Origin: Bacteroidales bacterium 52_46
Lineage (GTDB): Bacteria > Bacteroidota > Bacteroidia > Bacteroidales > Muribaculaceae
Direction of reading: 5' to 3'
Length of the DNA: 64,000 bases
NCBI GenBank assembly: GCA_001915385.1
Contig: MNQK01000034.1
Coordinates: 124,001-188,000 of the forward strand
Shown here: positions 1-9,134 of the stretch, piece by piece
How the letters are laid out: the number at the start of each line of letters is the position of its first letter
Position numbering within the stretch: position 1 is the stretch's first letter
The notes under the pieces: generated by a model
What the model was told of the DNA's origin: nothing
The model's input: the letters and a program-made list of their open reading frames with translations, nothing else
Databases searched by the model: none
Program-made: the position numbers and the translations under genes

Positions 1-642
1 GACGAGCGAGAACAGCAGGTCGCCGTACTCGGCGAGCATTTCAGGTGTAGGCACAGGTTTGCCGGATTTGCCGGAAGCTGCGCGCGAACGCTCCAGTTCC
101 TCCTCAAATTCGGTGATTTCCTCCTTCACCTTTGCCCATACATCCTCAGGACTCTCCCAGTCGAATCCCACATTGGCCGCTTTTTCCTGCACGCGGTATG
201 CCTTGATCAGCGGTGGCAACGATACGGGTACTCCCGACAACACGGTCTTGTTGCCGTTCTTCTCCTTCAGTTTTATCTGTTCCCAGTTCAGTTCCACCTG
301 ATGGGCATTGTCGGCTTGCGTGGTGCCGAACACATGCGGATGGCGGTATATAAGTTTTTCGCTGAGAGCGTCAGCCACATCGGCAATGTCAAATTCCTCT
401 TTCTCCTCCCCTATCTTACTGTAAAACAACACATGGAGCAATACATCACCAAGCTCCTTCTTGATATTGGGATTATCTTCGGCGAGGAGTGCGTCGCAGA
501 GTTCGTACACCTCCTCGATTGTATTCGGCCGCAGCGACTGGTTGGTCTGTACCCTGTCCCACGGACATTTCACACGAAGTTCATCGAGTATGTCGATTAC
601 ACGCCCGAGGGCTTCGATTTTTTCCTGACGGTTATGTGACAT
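1..642 (-). CDS. mazG: MazG nucleoside triphosphate pyrophosphohydrolase (C-terminus cut by window edge)
   Basis: Hydrolyses (d)NTPs to the monophosphate and pyrophosphate as house-cleaning and stress control. The reverse strand reads MSHNRQEKIEALGRVIDILD from the ATG at 640-642 and stays open to the window edge, giving 214 codons. The family signature CPWDRVQTNQSL is seen around residue 25, followed by the metal-binding helices EEVYEL and KKELGDVLL typical of the all-alpha MazG fold. A second MazG repeat (ITEFEEELE, EYGDLLF) begins near the edge. It is an ordinary host gene, downstream of dsbD on the same strand but separated from it by a 22-bp inverted repeat. Confidence 0.93.
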   Translation of the reverse strand, partial: MSHNRQEKIEALGRVIDILDELRVKCPWDRVQTNQSLRPNTIEEVYELCDALLAEDNPNIKKELGDVLLHVLFYSKIGEEKEEFDIADVADALSEKLIYRHPHVFGTTQADNAHQVELNWEQIKLKEKNGNKTVLSGVPVSLPPLIKAYRVQEKAANVGFDWESPEDVWAKVKEEITEFEEELERSRAASGKSGKPVPTPEMLAEYGDLLFSLV

Positions 643-700
643 ATCTTAATTAATAATACTTAATTAAATAATCGTTCATTGTCGTATAGCTGAGGCCGGG

Positions 701-763
701 CGGTTAAAAACCGCGGCTACTATATTAATTACTCCGACCTGTAGTAGCCGCGGTTTTTAACCG
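701..763. repeat. Perfect 22-bp inverted repeat between dsbD and mazG
   Basis: Arms at 701-722 and 742-763 are perfectly complementary over 22 bp around a 19-nt loop. Each arm contains a smaller palindrome, CCGCGG-TTTTTAA-CCGCGG-like, so several folds are possible. It lies between two leftward genes. There is no clean U-tract outside the stem, so a dispersed REP-like chromosomal repeat is as likely as a terminator. Its copy number in the genome cannot be seen here. Confidence 0.7.
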
Positions 764-788
764 CGGAATTACATACCGGGTATCTGTA

Positions 789-2777
789 TCATCTGCCGCT
801 GTTATACCGTTCGAGCCCCTCATTGAGCCACAGCATGAATCGTTCCACACTGTTGTCATAATATACCGGGTCGGTCAACGGCTGCCCTGCATTGTCAAGC
901 ACTATGTAATACGGCTGGGAATTGGCTCCGAACTTGTAGCTTTGCAGGAAAGCCCACTTCTCGCCTACGGTCTCGAGTGTATAGTCGCTCCCTCCGGCCG
1001 TAACCTTCATGGGACGTACAAGCTCTTTCTTATCGTCGACCATGAGTTTTATTACGACAAAATTTTCGGCGAGCATTCCGCGCACCTGCTCCGTATCAAA
1101 CACTGCGGCCTCCATGTTGCGGCAGTTGACGCATCCGTAGCCCGAGAAATCCAGCAGCACCGGCATCTGATGTTCTTCGGCGTATGCCATACCCTCATCG
1201 TAATCGGAGAATTCCATGTAATTGCTGTCGTGGGTATACAGGTTGAAATCCTGAGTCTCCAATGGCGGGACAAAAGCGCTGCATGCCTTAAGCGGTGCGC
1301 CCCACAGTCCGGGCAACAGATATACTGCGAATGCCAGCGGGAAGATAGCAAGTATGAACCTTCCTACCCCTACGTGGTCTTTCTTCTCGTCATGGCTGAA
1401 ACGAAGTTTGCCGAGAAGATACAGTCCAAGCATCACGAACAGCACAATCCATATCGAGATGAACACCTCGCGGTCGAGTATGCGCCATCCGTAGGCCATA
1501 TCAGCCACCGAGAGGAATTTCAGCGAAAGGATAAGCTCGCAGAATCCGAGCACCACTTTTACCGAATTGAGCCATCCGCCCGATTTGGGCATCTCCTTGA
1601 GCATGCCGGGGAAGAATGCAAACAGCGTGAACGGCACTGCAAGTCCTAAAGCGAATCCGCCCATGCCGAGCGCCGGACCGAGTATGTTGCCCTGCGAGGC
1701 TGCCTCCACCAGAAGTGTGCCGATAATTGGCCCGGTGCACGAGAACGACACGAGCACAAGTGTGAACGCCATGAAGAATATGCTTATTATTCCCGAGGTG
1801 CTCTCAGCCTTGCTGTCCATTGCGTTCGACCACTTCTGCGGCAATTTGATGTCAAATGCGCCGAAAAACGAAATAGCGAACACGACCAACAACAGGAAGA
1901 ATATGATATTGAATATCGCATTGGTCGAAAGTTCGTTGAGCTTGCCGGCACCGAATATCAGCGTTATCGCGATACCGAGCACAAGGTATATCACCACAAT
2001 GGCGACTCCGTATGTGAGCGCGCCTGAATTGAAGCGCCCCCCTTTCTTCTGCTTGAGGAAGAAACTCAGTGTCATAGGTATCAGCGGCCATACGCACGGG
2101 GTAAGCAGCGCGGCAAGGCCACCGACAAATCCAAGCACCAGTATCGCCCAGGGCGACTGGTCGGTGGTCGGAGTCGTTGTCTTTACCGGGCTCCACCATT
2201 GCGTGTTTATAGCGGCATCAGTAGTAAGCTCGCCGCTGTTGCCGGCTGCGCTTTCTGTCAGATTAGCCTGCACGGCATCGGCAGTATCACCGTTCTCCGA
2301 TTCCACGTAGCCGTTGCCGATAACGGTCAGATTTACCGTTTTTGGAGTGAGGCAGGCAGTGGCGTCACATGCCTGATACCTTATCTTCAGATTTATCTTA
2401 TATCCTTTGTCAGGTGCAAAAGTGAACGGGATAGTGAAACTCACGTCATTGCTCCATGACGACAGGTCGGCGCCCTGGCTTTCCTCATAGTGAGTTTCCG
2501 GAGCTATCGATGCGGAAGGCTCGCCTGTCGACAGCACGGCATCGTTTCCTTCAACCTTTATCTCAAGTGAGTTATACCCTCCTTCGGGCGCGAATGAATA
2601 GAAGTGATAGCCTTCCGCCACCTTGGCCGTTACTACAATATGCCCCGCATCGTCGGTATCGGCAACAGCGTCAGCCGTCCATTCCACTCCGTCCGCGCCT
2701 TTCGCCGCCAGCGACAGCAGCCCGAGGAGCATCACAAAAAATATCTTTCCTTTTCCAATAATCATGTTTCGCATCAT
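789..2777 (-). CDS. dsbD: Protein-disulfide reductase DsbD
   Basis: Moves electrons from cytoplasmic thioredoxin across the inner membrane to periplasmic reductases. It is 662 aa, the usual full length. In order: signal peptide (about residues 1-28), a beta-rich N-terminal domain with the YQACDATACLTP cysteine pair (about 130-145), an eight-helix CcdA-type membrane core with the paired cysteines in LTPCVWPLIP and SFSCTGPI, and a C-terminal thioredoxin domain with the CVNC active site near residue 550. Two start codons are nearly adjacent (MMRNMIIG). The next gene upstream encodes a second N-terminal-type domain, which suggests a functional pair. Confidence 0.95.
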   Translation of the reverse strand: MMRNMIIGKGKIFFVMLLGLLSLAAKGADGVEWTADAVADTDDAGHIVVTAKVAEGYHFYSFAPEGGYNSLEIKVEGNDAVLSTGEPSASIAPETHYEESQGADLSSWSNDVSFTIPFTFAPDKGYKINLKIRYQACDATACLTPKTVNLTVIGNGYVESENGDTADAVQANLTESAAGNSGELTTDAAINTQWWSPVKTTTPTTDQSPWAILVLGFVGGLAALLTPCVWPLIPMTLSFFLKQKKGGRFNSGALTYGVAIVVIYLVLGIAITLIFGAGKLNELSTNAIFNIIFFLLLVVFAISFFGAFDIKLPQKWSNAMDSKAESTSGIISIFFMAFTLVLVSFSCTGPIIGTLLVEAASQGNILGPALGMGGFALGLAVPFTLFAFFPGMLKEMPKSGGWLNSVKVVLGFCELILSLKFLSVADMAYGWRILDREVFISIWIVLFVMLGLYLLGKLRFSHDEKKDHVGVGRFILAIFPLAFAVYLLPGLWGAPLKACSAFVPPLETQDFNLYTHDSNYMEFSDYDEGMAYAEEHQMPVLLDFSGYGCVNCRNMEAAVFDTEQVRGMLAENFVVIKLMVDDKKELVRPMKVTAGGSDYTLETVGEKWAFLQSYKFGANSQPYYIVLDNAGQPLTDPVYYDNSVERFMLWLNEGLERYNSGR

Positions 2778-2816
2778 GTAAAAACATTAAAAATGAAATG
2801 ACTGGTCATTTGCCGT

Positions 2817-3320
2817 TTATTTACCGGCATTATTTGAAGTACCGGCTGGCACGGTCAGCGCTACATCGTATTTTTGCGGCGCCGTGCAGGTTTCGTCATT
2901 GCATCCCTGATAGTTCACCACGCCTGTAATTTTTGCCGCTTTGGGATCGGTCACCTCAAAACTGCGGGTAAACACCACCTTGCTTTCCCAATAGGTCACA
3001 TCAACGCCGAAGACATCGTCGTGAGTCTTTACCGGAGTCACCGAAGGCTTAAAATCGCCCTTGAATTTCACGCCGACTGATTTCGTAAAGTCGGTGGTCA
3101 TCGCTTTCGGACCGCCTTCACCTACTTCTAAGCCATATATATGCCACCCTTTCGACGGTGTCATCGTAAGAATCAACTTACCGGCCCTGACGCCGGTCAT
3201 CTCTATCCGGGCATTCCAGACGGCAGCCGCCGGAGCGCCGCCAAACCGCGGCATCTGCGCGTAGACAGCCACACATGCCACAATCATAATCAAAACTGAT
3301 ATAATTCGTCTCATAATCAA
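2817..3320 (-). CDS. Secreted DsbD N-terminal-domain-like protein
   Basis: 167 aa with a signal peptide (RRIISVLIMIVACVAVYA) and one immunoglobulin-like domain resembling the DsbD alpha domain. The motif VNYQGCNDETCTAP carries the two cysteines that take electrons in DsbD. It lies 39 bp upstream of dsbD on the same strand, so both are probably one operon. A role as a periplasmic acceptor or relay for DsbD is inferred from fold and position. Such stand-alone domains are common in Bacteroidales. Confidence 0.85.
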   Translation of the reverse strand: MIMRRIISVLIMIVACVAVYAQMPRFGGAPAAAVWNARIEMTGVRAGKLILTMTPSKGWHIYGLEVGEGGPKAMTTDFTKSVGVKFKGDFKPSVTPVKTHDDVFGVDVTYWESKVVFTRSFEVTDPKAAKITGVVNYQGCNDETCTAPQKYDVALTVPAGTSNNAGK

Positions 3321-3565
3321 GTATCAAATTAAAGGGTATCCGCCTTAAAGCTCATAAACTGAGCGGTTTTTAGGGAAAACAGCAGACACTCCCTTTATGG
3401 TTTAATGCGCAAATTTACTAAAAATCCCCCACAATATGCGCCAAATTCATACATTAACTTAAACCGTTCCCCGATTTTTAAGAGTTTCGCGCTTTATTTA
3501 GCGATTTTTAATTAAAACATTACACAAACACCCGTCACCATCATAAATATATCAAAAAAAAATCG

Positions 3566-3573
3566 TAAATTTG
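3566..3573 (+). promoter_or_regulatory. Candidate Bacteroidetes -7 box upstream of the GT5 gene
   Basis: TAAATTTG matches the TAnnTTTG consensus of the Bacteroidetes primary sigma factor and lies 45 bp before the start codon at 3619. I see no clear TTTG at -33. The 298-bp gap between the divergent host genes (3321-3618) is otherwise AT-rich and without a gene. Confidence 0.5.
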
Positions 3574-3618
3574 CGCTGAACTTTTTTTGAATTAAAAATT
3601 CATCAACCCGCTACATAG

Positions 3619-4425
3619 ATGGACAACAATAAAATATTGTACATAGCACAGGAAATCTCCCCCTATCTCCCTCAGTCTCCATTGGCCGACATATCCCGCA
3701 TCCTTCCGCAAGCCATACTCGAAAAAGGCTACGAAGTGCGCTCTTTCATGCCCAAATACGGAAATATCAACGAACGGCGCAACCAGCTCCACGAAGTAAT
3801 CCGCCTCTCCGGCATGAATATCATCATCGACGATACCGACCATCAGCTCATCATCAAAGTGGCGACCCTGCAGCCCTCACGCATGCAGGTATATTTCATC
3901 GACAACGATGACTACTTCCAGCATCATGCCGTAAAAGATATAGAAATCCGTCAGACTCCGGAAGACAACGACGAACGTATAATGTTTTATGTCCGCGGCG
4001 TAATCGAGACCGTAAAAAAACTGCGCTGGGAGCCCGCCATCATACAGAACGTAGGCTGGATTACAGCTCTCGCCCCCCTCTACCTGAAAAAAATCTATGA
4101 GAGCGACCCCTCTTTCCGCTCATCCAGAATCGTATATTCACTCGTCAACGACCCGTTTGAAGGCACACTCGACCCGCGGTTCCTCGACAAACTGCTCATG
4201 GACGGATTCAAAAAAGAGGATCTGGCTGAAATTGCCGACGGCCCCGTCGACTATCTCGCCCTCAACCGCCTCGCCATGCGCTATTCCGACGGCATAGTCC
4301 AGCTTATGCCCGACGTAAATTCCGAACTTGTCGACTACGCCAAAAGCCTCGGCATCCCGTTCCTGGAATACCGCGACGAGGAAAACCTCGCACAAAACTA
4401 TCTCGATTTCTACAACAACTTATGA
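3619..4425 (+). CDS. Short glycogen/starch synthase family protein (GT5 catalytic N-domain)
   Basis: 268 aa matching only the N-terminal Rossmann half of GT5 glycogen synthases: KILYIAQEISPYLPQSPLAD resembles the family start but lacks the canonical KTGGL lysine context, and VRSFMPKYG and IVYSLVNDPFEG follow. The C-terminal GT-B half is missing, yet the frame is intact and the gene overlaps its neighbour by 4 bp, so this is the native short form found in Bacteroidales rather than a truncation. Catalysis in glycogen synthesis is uncertain without the second domain. Confidence 0.85.
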   Translation: MDNNKILYIAQEISPYLPQSPLADISRILPQAILEKGYEVRSFMPKYGNINERRNQLHEVIRLSGMNIIIDDTDHQLIIKVATLQPSRMQVYFIDNDDYFQHHAVKDIEIRQTPEDNDERIMFYVRGVIETVKKLRWEPAIIQNVGWITALAPLYLKKIYESDPSFRSSRIVYSLVNDPFEGTLDPRFLDKLLMDGFKKEDLAEIADGPVDYLALNRLAMRYSDGIVQLMPDVNSELVDYAKSLGIPFLEYRDEENLAQNYLDFYNNL

Positions 4426-5807
4426 GATTCATTCATTTCCCCATCATAGCCGTTTCATTTGTTGCTGCCGCCTCAATGACAGGGTGCGGCGATACCGACG
4501 GCATCGGATCATCCCTCATCCAGTCCGAAAACAACATCATCATCGAAGACAACTTCACCGTCACGGGACACTCGGTCGAAAACGACAAAGTGCAGTCACG
4601 CACGGCAATGCTCCTTCTCGGATCAATCGACGCCGACGAATACGGACACTTCGCGTCCGACTTCGTCACCCAGTTCATGCCAGTAGCCCAACTTGACACC
4701 ACGCTGACATCAGCAGCCGCAATCGACTCGGTCAAACTGAAGATGATGTTCGCCCCCGGCAGTTTCGTTGGCGACTCCGTCATACCGATGGGACTTGAAG
4801 TTTTCCGCCTCGACAAAGGACTGAAAGCGCCCATATTCTCCGATTTCGACCCGACCGAATACTACGACCCCGCGCAGCCCATAGGCTCAACCATCTACGC
4901 AGCCAGCAACTTCGAGCTGTCCGACTCGCTTAAGAAACTCGACCACCGCGACATCTACGTCGACCTGCCACGCGACCTCGGAGTCGAACTTTACAATCTC
5001 TACCAGACCGACCCCGCCGTCTACAACAACCCCGAAGCCTTTGCCACCCACTTCCCCGGCATCTACGTACGCAACAGTTACGGCTCCGGACGCGTCACCC
5101 AGATTGGCGCGACCCTGCTCCAGCTCTACTATCATTACGACACCAAAAACTCCGCCGGACGCGACACCACCTACAACTACATAGGCAGCTTCTACTCCGC
5201 CACACCCGAAGTACTCTCCAACAACAACATAGCATACGCTATGGCTCCACAGCTCAACGACCGCGTGGCTCAAGGCCAGTCGCTCATCGTCGCCCCCGCC
5301 GGACTCGAAGTGGAAATGACATTCCCCCTTCTCGACATCATCGACTACTATCGCGAAAAATCCGGACGGCTCGCCGTTGTCAACAACCTCACCCTCTCCA
5401 TTCCCGCCACCAATATCTCCAACACCTACGGCATCCGTCCACCATCGCAGTTGCTGATGGTACTGAAAAAAGATAAAGAAAAATTCTTTGAGGAAGGTAA
5501 AGTCACCGACGGCGTAACATCATTCTACGCCACCTTCTCCGACGACACCGACACCTACGACTTCTCATCCCTACGCAGCTACCTTCTCGACGCACTCCGG
5601 CGCGAAGAATCGCTCACAGCCGACGACTTCACATTCATCCTGACACCCGTCACCGTCGACGCCGAGACAGTCTACGACCCCTACACCGGATCACAAAAAG
5701 TCTATGTCAAATCCATCGTTCCCTACGTCCAGCAGCCCGCCATGGCAGCCCTCCGCCTCAACGACGCCAAAGTAGAACTGACATTCACCAACCAGTCCGT
5801 CAACTAA
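4422..5807 (+). CDS. DUF4270 family lipoprotein
   Basis: 461 aa. The N-terminus ends in a lipobox (AASMTGCGDTDGIG, Cys at about residue 22) and the mature protein begins with the GSSLI segment typical of DUF4270. The rest is acidic, beta-rich and Asp/Tyr-rich, consistent with an exported cell-envelope protein. ATGA overlap with the GT5 gene indicates translational coupling. The molecular role of DUF4270 is unknown. It is the last host protein gene before the tRNA and the phage. Confidence 0.88.
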   Translation: MRFIHFPIIAVSFVAAASMTGCGDTDGIGSSLIQSENNIIIEDNFTVTGHSVENDKVQSRTAMLLLGSIDADEYGHFASDFVTQFMPVAQLDTTLTSAAAIDSVKLKMMFAPGSFVGDSVIPMGLEVFRLDKGLKAPIFSDFDPTEYYDPAQPIGSTIYAASNFELSDSLKKLDHRDIYVDLPRDLGVELYNLYQTDPAVYNNPEAFATHFPGIYVRNSYGSGRVTQIGATLLQLYYHYDTKNSAGRDTTYNYIGSFYSATPEVLSNNNIAYAMAPQLNDRVAQGQSLIVAPAGLEVEMTFPLLDIIDYYREKSGRLAVVNNLTLSIPATNISNTYGIRPPSQLLMVLKKDKEKFFEEGKVTDGVTSFYATFSDDTDTYDFSSLRSYLLDALRREESLTADDFTFILTPVTVDAETVYDPYTGSQKVYVKSIVPYVQQPAMAALRLNDAKVELTFTNQSVN

Positions 5808-5888
5808 ATATCAAAAAAACATCAAAAAAAATTACGTCCTGGCACGTAAAAAAACGCCCTAACACTTCCATATTTCAACCAAAACCAC

Positions 5889-5896
5889 TATCTTTG
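5889..5896 (+). promoter_or_regulatory. -7 box of the tRNA-Thr promoter
   Basis: TATCTTTG, an exact TAnnTTTG match, 105 bp upstream of the tRNA. The rest of 5808-6000 is an A-rich leader without a gene. Confidence 0.6.
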
Positions 5897-6000
5897 CAAT
5901 CGCAAAAGCAAAAAAGAATCGCAGCAAACGCCCGATTTAATAACGAAGCAACGACCGCTTCAATAACGCTAAAAGAAACTAAACATCATATCCACACCAA

Positions 6001-6073
6001 GCCGCAATAGCTCAGTCGGTAGAGCATTTCATTCGTAACGAAAAGGTCGTGGGTTCGAGTCCCACTCGCGGCT
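6001..6073 (+). tRNA. tRNA-Thr(CGT), integration target of the phage
   Basis: 73-nt cloverleaf: D-arm GCTCAGTCGGTAGAGC, anticodon loop TTCGTAA giving CGT (Thr), T-arm GTGGGTTCGAGTCCCAC, acceptor stem GCCGC/GCGGC with a mismatch at pair 6. CCA is not encoded. An integrase gene starts 201 bp downstream in the same direction, the usual layout when the phage core site is the tRNA 3' end and integration rebuilds the gene. A second copy of the 3' end was not found in the window. Confidence 0.95.
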
Positions 6074-6095
6074 CAAAGCTAAGACAGAGAAATTC

Positions 6096-6122
6096 AACCA
6101 GTTAACTAATTGGTTGGGTTTC
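6096..6122 (+). terminator. Weak terminator after tRNA-Thr
   Basis: AACCA (6096-6100) pairs with TGGTT (6111-6115) and is followed by a T-rich run. It is a short stem and may also be part of the attachment region. Confidence 0.4.
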
Positions 6123-6200
6123 TTTATTTTGTTAAATATGGTTAAATAGTCGATAAAATAGGGCTTATTACAAAAAATATCCCGACTTTTGAGGAGAAAA

Positions 6201-6232
6201 ATCGTGACGCTATCGTGACGCTAATCGTGACG
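6201..6232. repeat. Three phased ATCGTGACG repeats before the integrase
   Basis: ATCGTGACG occurs at 6201-6209, 6212-6220 and 6224-6232, that is every 11-12 bp and on one face of the helix. The position between the tRNA core site and the integrase start (6275) fits arm-type integrase or excisionase sites, or an operator for int. Which of these it is cannot be told from sequence. Confidence 0.7.
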
Positions 6233-6274
6233 ATACAAATTTAACAGAATTGTAACATCTCACACAAGACAATC

Positions 6275-7570
6275 ATGGCTAAAATCGCACTGTGCATAAT
6301 TACTTCTCGACCAAGACAAGACGGAACCTTTGCCATTCGTTTCAAAATCACCAATGGGACAAGTGCCACCTATATCGCCACCCAATACTCCGTTGAGAAG
6401 AAGCAATGGAACGGCGGTCAGGTCGTGCGGCATCCGCATGCAGCTATGATTAACACCAAGTTGTCACAAATGCTGTGCACCTATCAAACGAAACTCGATG
6501 AACTGAACCCGCCAAAGGAAGTCCCGGCCTCCAAAATTAGGGAGTGGCTGGAAGATGGTAATCGAGAAGACGGTGACAGCGTTAAGGTTTTCGGAGAAAA
6601 ATATATTCGGAATCTGACTGAGAACGGGCAGGCTTCCTACGCGCTGAACATGGCGTACACCCTGAAATACCTTCTCGAATGTTTCGGAGAATCTTTCCAG
6701 CTCCGGCAGATTTCGTCCATAACCTTGCAGGGCTTTGAAAAGTATCTCCGTAAGGTTGGCTCGCGTCAGACGCAAAAAAAGACCGCCAAAAATGGAGAAA
6801 TGCTGACGAATCCCAAACCGATTTCCGATACATCTATCAATATCCGCATGACTCACGTAAAGGCGCTGCTCAATGCCGCTGTGACCGAGGGAATTGTGAA
6901 GTATAAGGTTTTCCCTTTCCGTGGTTACAAAATGCCGACAAAGAATGTACGCGAGATATGGATAAACAAGGAAGAACTAAAGAAGCTGCGCGAGGCCGAG
7001 TTTACAGGCGTGTCTGCGCGTCGGCACACCGTGGCGAGGGATTTGTTCATGCTCTCGTTCTACTTCGCCGGAATCAACCTTACTGACCTTATGGACGCAC
7101 AGCTCGACGGCGACACCATCAACTTTGTGAGGAAAAAGACAGCAACGAAAAAGACGGGCGAAAAAGGCATTTCCCTGACCATACAGCCCGAAGCACGTGC
7201 AATCATAGACAAATACATTACAAAGGATGGTACGCTCGATTTCGGCTATCATTATCGGGATTATGAGCAATTCCGGTCATTCGTCACAAAAGGGCTTAAC
7301 AAGATTGGTGTGGATTTAAGATTTGAAAAGAAACTGATGTTTTATTCTGCTCGAAAAACATTCGTGCAGTTCGGTCAACAGCTCGGTATTCCGTTGTATG
7401 TACTGGAGTATGCCATTGGACAAAGCATCAAGGACGCCAATAACCGTCCGATATTCGATTATATGAAAGTGATGCGCTTTCAGGCGGATTTGGCGATACG
7501 CAAAATTGTAGACTTTGCGTTTGATGACACCCCCGAAGCAGATATGCCGATACCTGAGTGGGCGAAATGA
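6275..7570 (+). CDS. int: Tyrosine recombinase/phage integrase
   Basis: 431 aa, typical length for Bacteroidales phage and ICE integrases. In order: an N-terminal arm-binding domain (to about 90), a SAM-like core-binding domain (about 100-190, VFGEKYIRNLTENGQASYAL) and the catalytic domain (about 220-410), with the box LFMLSFYFAGINLTDLM, the SARKTFVQFGQQLG arginine box, AIGQS in place of the usual GHS, and a candidate nucleophile in FDYMKV. The usual box-I arginine is not obvious at YFAGINL, as in some relatives. Position next to tRNA-Thr makes it the integrase of this element. Confidence 0.93.
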   Translation: MAKIALCIITSRPRQDGTFAIRFKITNGTSATYIATQYSVEKKQWNGGQVVRHPHAAMINTKLSQMLCTYQTKLDELNPPKEVPASKIREWLEDGNREDGDSVKVFGEKYIRNLTENGQASYALNMAYTLKYLLECFGESFQLRQISSITLQGFEKYLRKVGSRQTQKKTAKNGEMLTNPKPISDTSINIRMTHVKALLNAAVTEGIVKYKVFPFRGYKMPTKNVREIWINKEELKKLREAEFTGVSARRHTVARDLFMLSFYFAGINLTDLMDAQLDGDTINFVRKKTATKKTGEKGISLTIQPEARAIIDKYITKDGTLDFGYHYRDYEQFRSFVTKGLNKIGVDLRFEKKLMFYSARKTFVQFGQQLGIPLYVLEYAIGQSIKDANNRPIFDYMKVMRFQADLAIRKIVDFAFDDTPEADMPIPEWAK

Positions 7571-7574
7571 AACG

Positions 7575-8372
7575 TCAGACTACCAACGGGTTCATTTCGC
7601 GGCACCACTTGGAAAGCACACCCTTTGACAACGGTTTGCCCTCACGAGTGCAATAGACATCGGGGTTTAACGCGTGCTGTTCATTGAAAAGTCGTATAAT
7701 CTCTTTGCGCGGCATTCCTTCAGCGACACGAGCCATCACCCATTTGTATGCGGAAGAGCTTTCTTTCCACGTTATTTTCGCGTTCTGATTGGCGAGTGCT
7801 GCCGCTTCCTGCGTTGCCGCAAGTGCTTTTTTCTGAGCATTCGACATGTCCTTTTGCTTGGGGTTGCCGATGTAATCACATTTCTTTCCGGCATTGGGAC
7901 CGTTTTCGATGATGAAATAGCCCTGTTTTGCTATCTGTTCGCGCTGCCATGCCTTTTTATTGGCCGTGCGGTGCTTGATACGATTGCGTTCGTCCTCGTC
8001 CATAATAGCCGTGACAGCGAGCACTATTTTAGCCATTGAGTTGTCATCGTCAAGCGAAATATTTTGCTTGCACGCCACAATGATTACACCACGCTTCTTC
8101 GCGTCCTCCATCAGGCGCATCATGTCGATGAAGTTACGCCCGAGTCGGTCGGTCGATGCCGCATAGATATAGTCGCCGGGCTTGCATTTGTTTAATAGTT
8201 GCTTAAATTTGCGGTCTTCGTATGATTTACCGCCGCTGACGTGTTCTTCCACAACGCCAGCGACATCGTTCATATCAATAGAGTGGGCTGCGAAGTAGGA
8301 TTTAATATCCTGCATCTGCTGGTCAAATGATTGGTCTTCTGTGCTGACGCGGTTGTAGATATATCGTGCCAT
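7575..8372 (-). CDS. Serine recombinase (resolvase/invertase family)
   Basis: 265 aa from the ATG at 8370-8372. A longer in-frame extension upstream has no family similarity, so I chose the start that puts MARYIYNRVSTEDQ at the N-terminus. The catalytic Ser is in RVSTEDQ (residue 10), the second signature is YIYAASTDRLGRNFIDM, and an E-helix and a C-terminal HTH-like end (SKGVLSKWCREM) follow. It ends 4 bp after int and convergent with it. A second recombinase of another class in one phage suggests DNA inversion, resolution or an acquired cargo gene. No target inverted repeats were recognised. Confidence 0.9.
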   Translation of the reverse strand: MARYIYNRVSTEDQSFDQQMQDIKSYFAAHSIDMNDVAGVVEEHVSGGKSYEDRKFKQLLNKCKPGDYIYAASTDRLGRNFIDMMRLMEDAKKRGVIIVACKQNISLDDDNSMAKIVLAVTAIMDEDERNRIKHRTANKKAWQREQIAKQGYFIIENGPNAGKKCDYIGNPKQKDMSNAQKKALAATQEAAALANQNAKITWKESSSAYKWVMARVAEGMPRKEIIRLFNEQHALNPDVYCTREGKPLSKGVLSKWCREMNPLVV

Positions 8373-8437
8373 AATCTTTTTATCTGCTAAATTACTTAAA
8401 TGTTTTGAAATTCGTTGAGGTCTGCCAATAGGCTTTT

Positions 8438-9103
8438 TTAAGCCGTCTGAGCGAGTTTGCAGGATTCGGCGGTACATTCTCCCATCTTCGGAGTTTCGGT
8501 CGATTGTGGCGGCTCTATTGCGTCTATGCCGAGCCGTTGGCAAATGTAGAATGTAATGTCACACTCTGTTGCCTTGTAGTCTTTGAACGCCTCCTCGCCG
8601 TTCCTTGTCTCGGTGTATTCGTAAAAGTCGCACCCTACCGCCGTAAGTTTGTAGCGCACATCGCACTCCGTTCCGTCGGGAAATTCAAGATGCCACGCCG
8701 TGCGCATAGCCTTGTTTTTGGCGAGTTCGGTTTTTACCATTTGTGCCACGTCCGCAAATGTAGGCTTGTTTTTTGCCCTCTGCGCCTCTTTTTCGCCCTC
8801 CGCCGATACATTTACCGTCTCGGCGGTTTCCTTTGAAATTCGGGGCGTTTCTGCGGGTGTGGAGGGCTGTATCGGTTTACTCTGCCAGTTTGGCAAATCG
8901 TTTTTAGTTAATCTTTCGTATAGCGCCAACTCGCGTTCCAGTCGTGCGGCCTCTCGTTTTGAGGGACGGCAGCACATTAGTTGCCCTTCGATAGCGCAAC
9001 GCAGACGCCACGCGGTTTTGGTCTCAGTCTCGTGCTCTATGTGCGTGAGGATGTTTTTCTTCATCGCCTCTATTTCGGCGGTCTTGAATCTGTAGTTTGC
9101 CAT
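8438..9103 (-). CDS. Hypothetical phage protein, 221 aa
   Basis: Not recognised. The N-terminal third is rich in Arg, Glu and Ala and probably helical; residues 75-105 are a Pro/Thr/Glu-rich linker; the C-terminal part (ADVAQMVKTELAKNKAMRTA onwards) looks globular with Cys, Tyr and Phe. Last gene of the leftward small-gene cluster before the serine recombinase, with a GC hairpin 31 nt upstream of its start. Confidence 0.65.
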   Translation of the reverse strand: MANYRFKTAEIEAMKKNILTHIEHETETKTAWRLRCAIEGQLMCCRPSKREAARLERELALYERLTKNDLPNWQSKPIQPSTPAETPRISKETAETVNVSAEGEKEAQRAKNKPTFADVAQMVKTELAKNKAMRTAWHLEFPDGTECDVRYKLTAVGCDFYEYTETRNGEEAFKDYKATECDITFYICQRLGIDAIEPPQSTETPKMGECTAESCKLAQTA

Positions 9104-9134
9104 ATTCGTATGATTTTATTTGTTATTGATTGTT

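Noticed and set aside
59..639. Two forward ORFs of 80 and 112 aa at the left edge
   Set aside because: They are the antisense of mazG, whose reverse frame has clear family motifs.
942..2801. Several forward ORFs across dsbD (e.g. 235 and 247 aa)
   Set aside because: Antisense shadows of a well-recognised gene; no family character.
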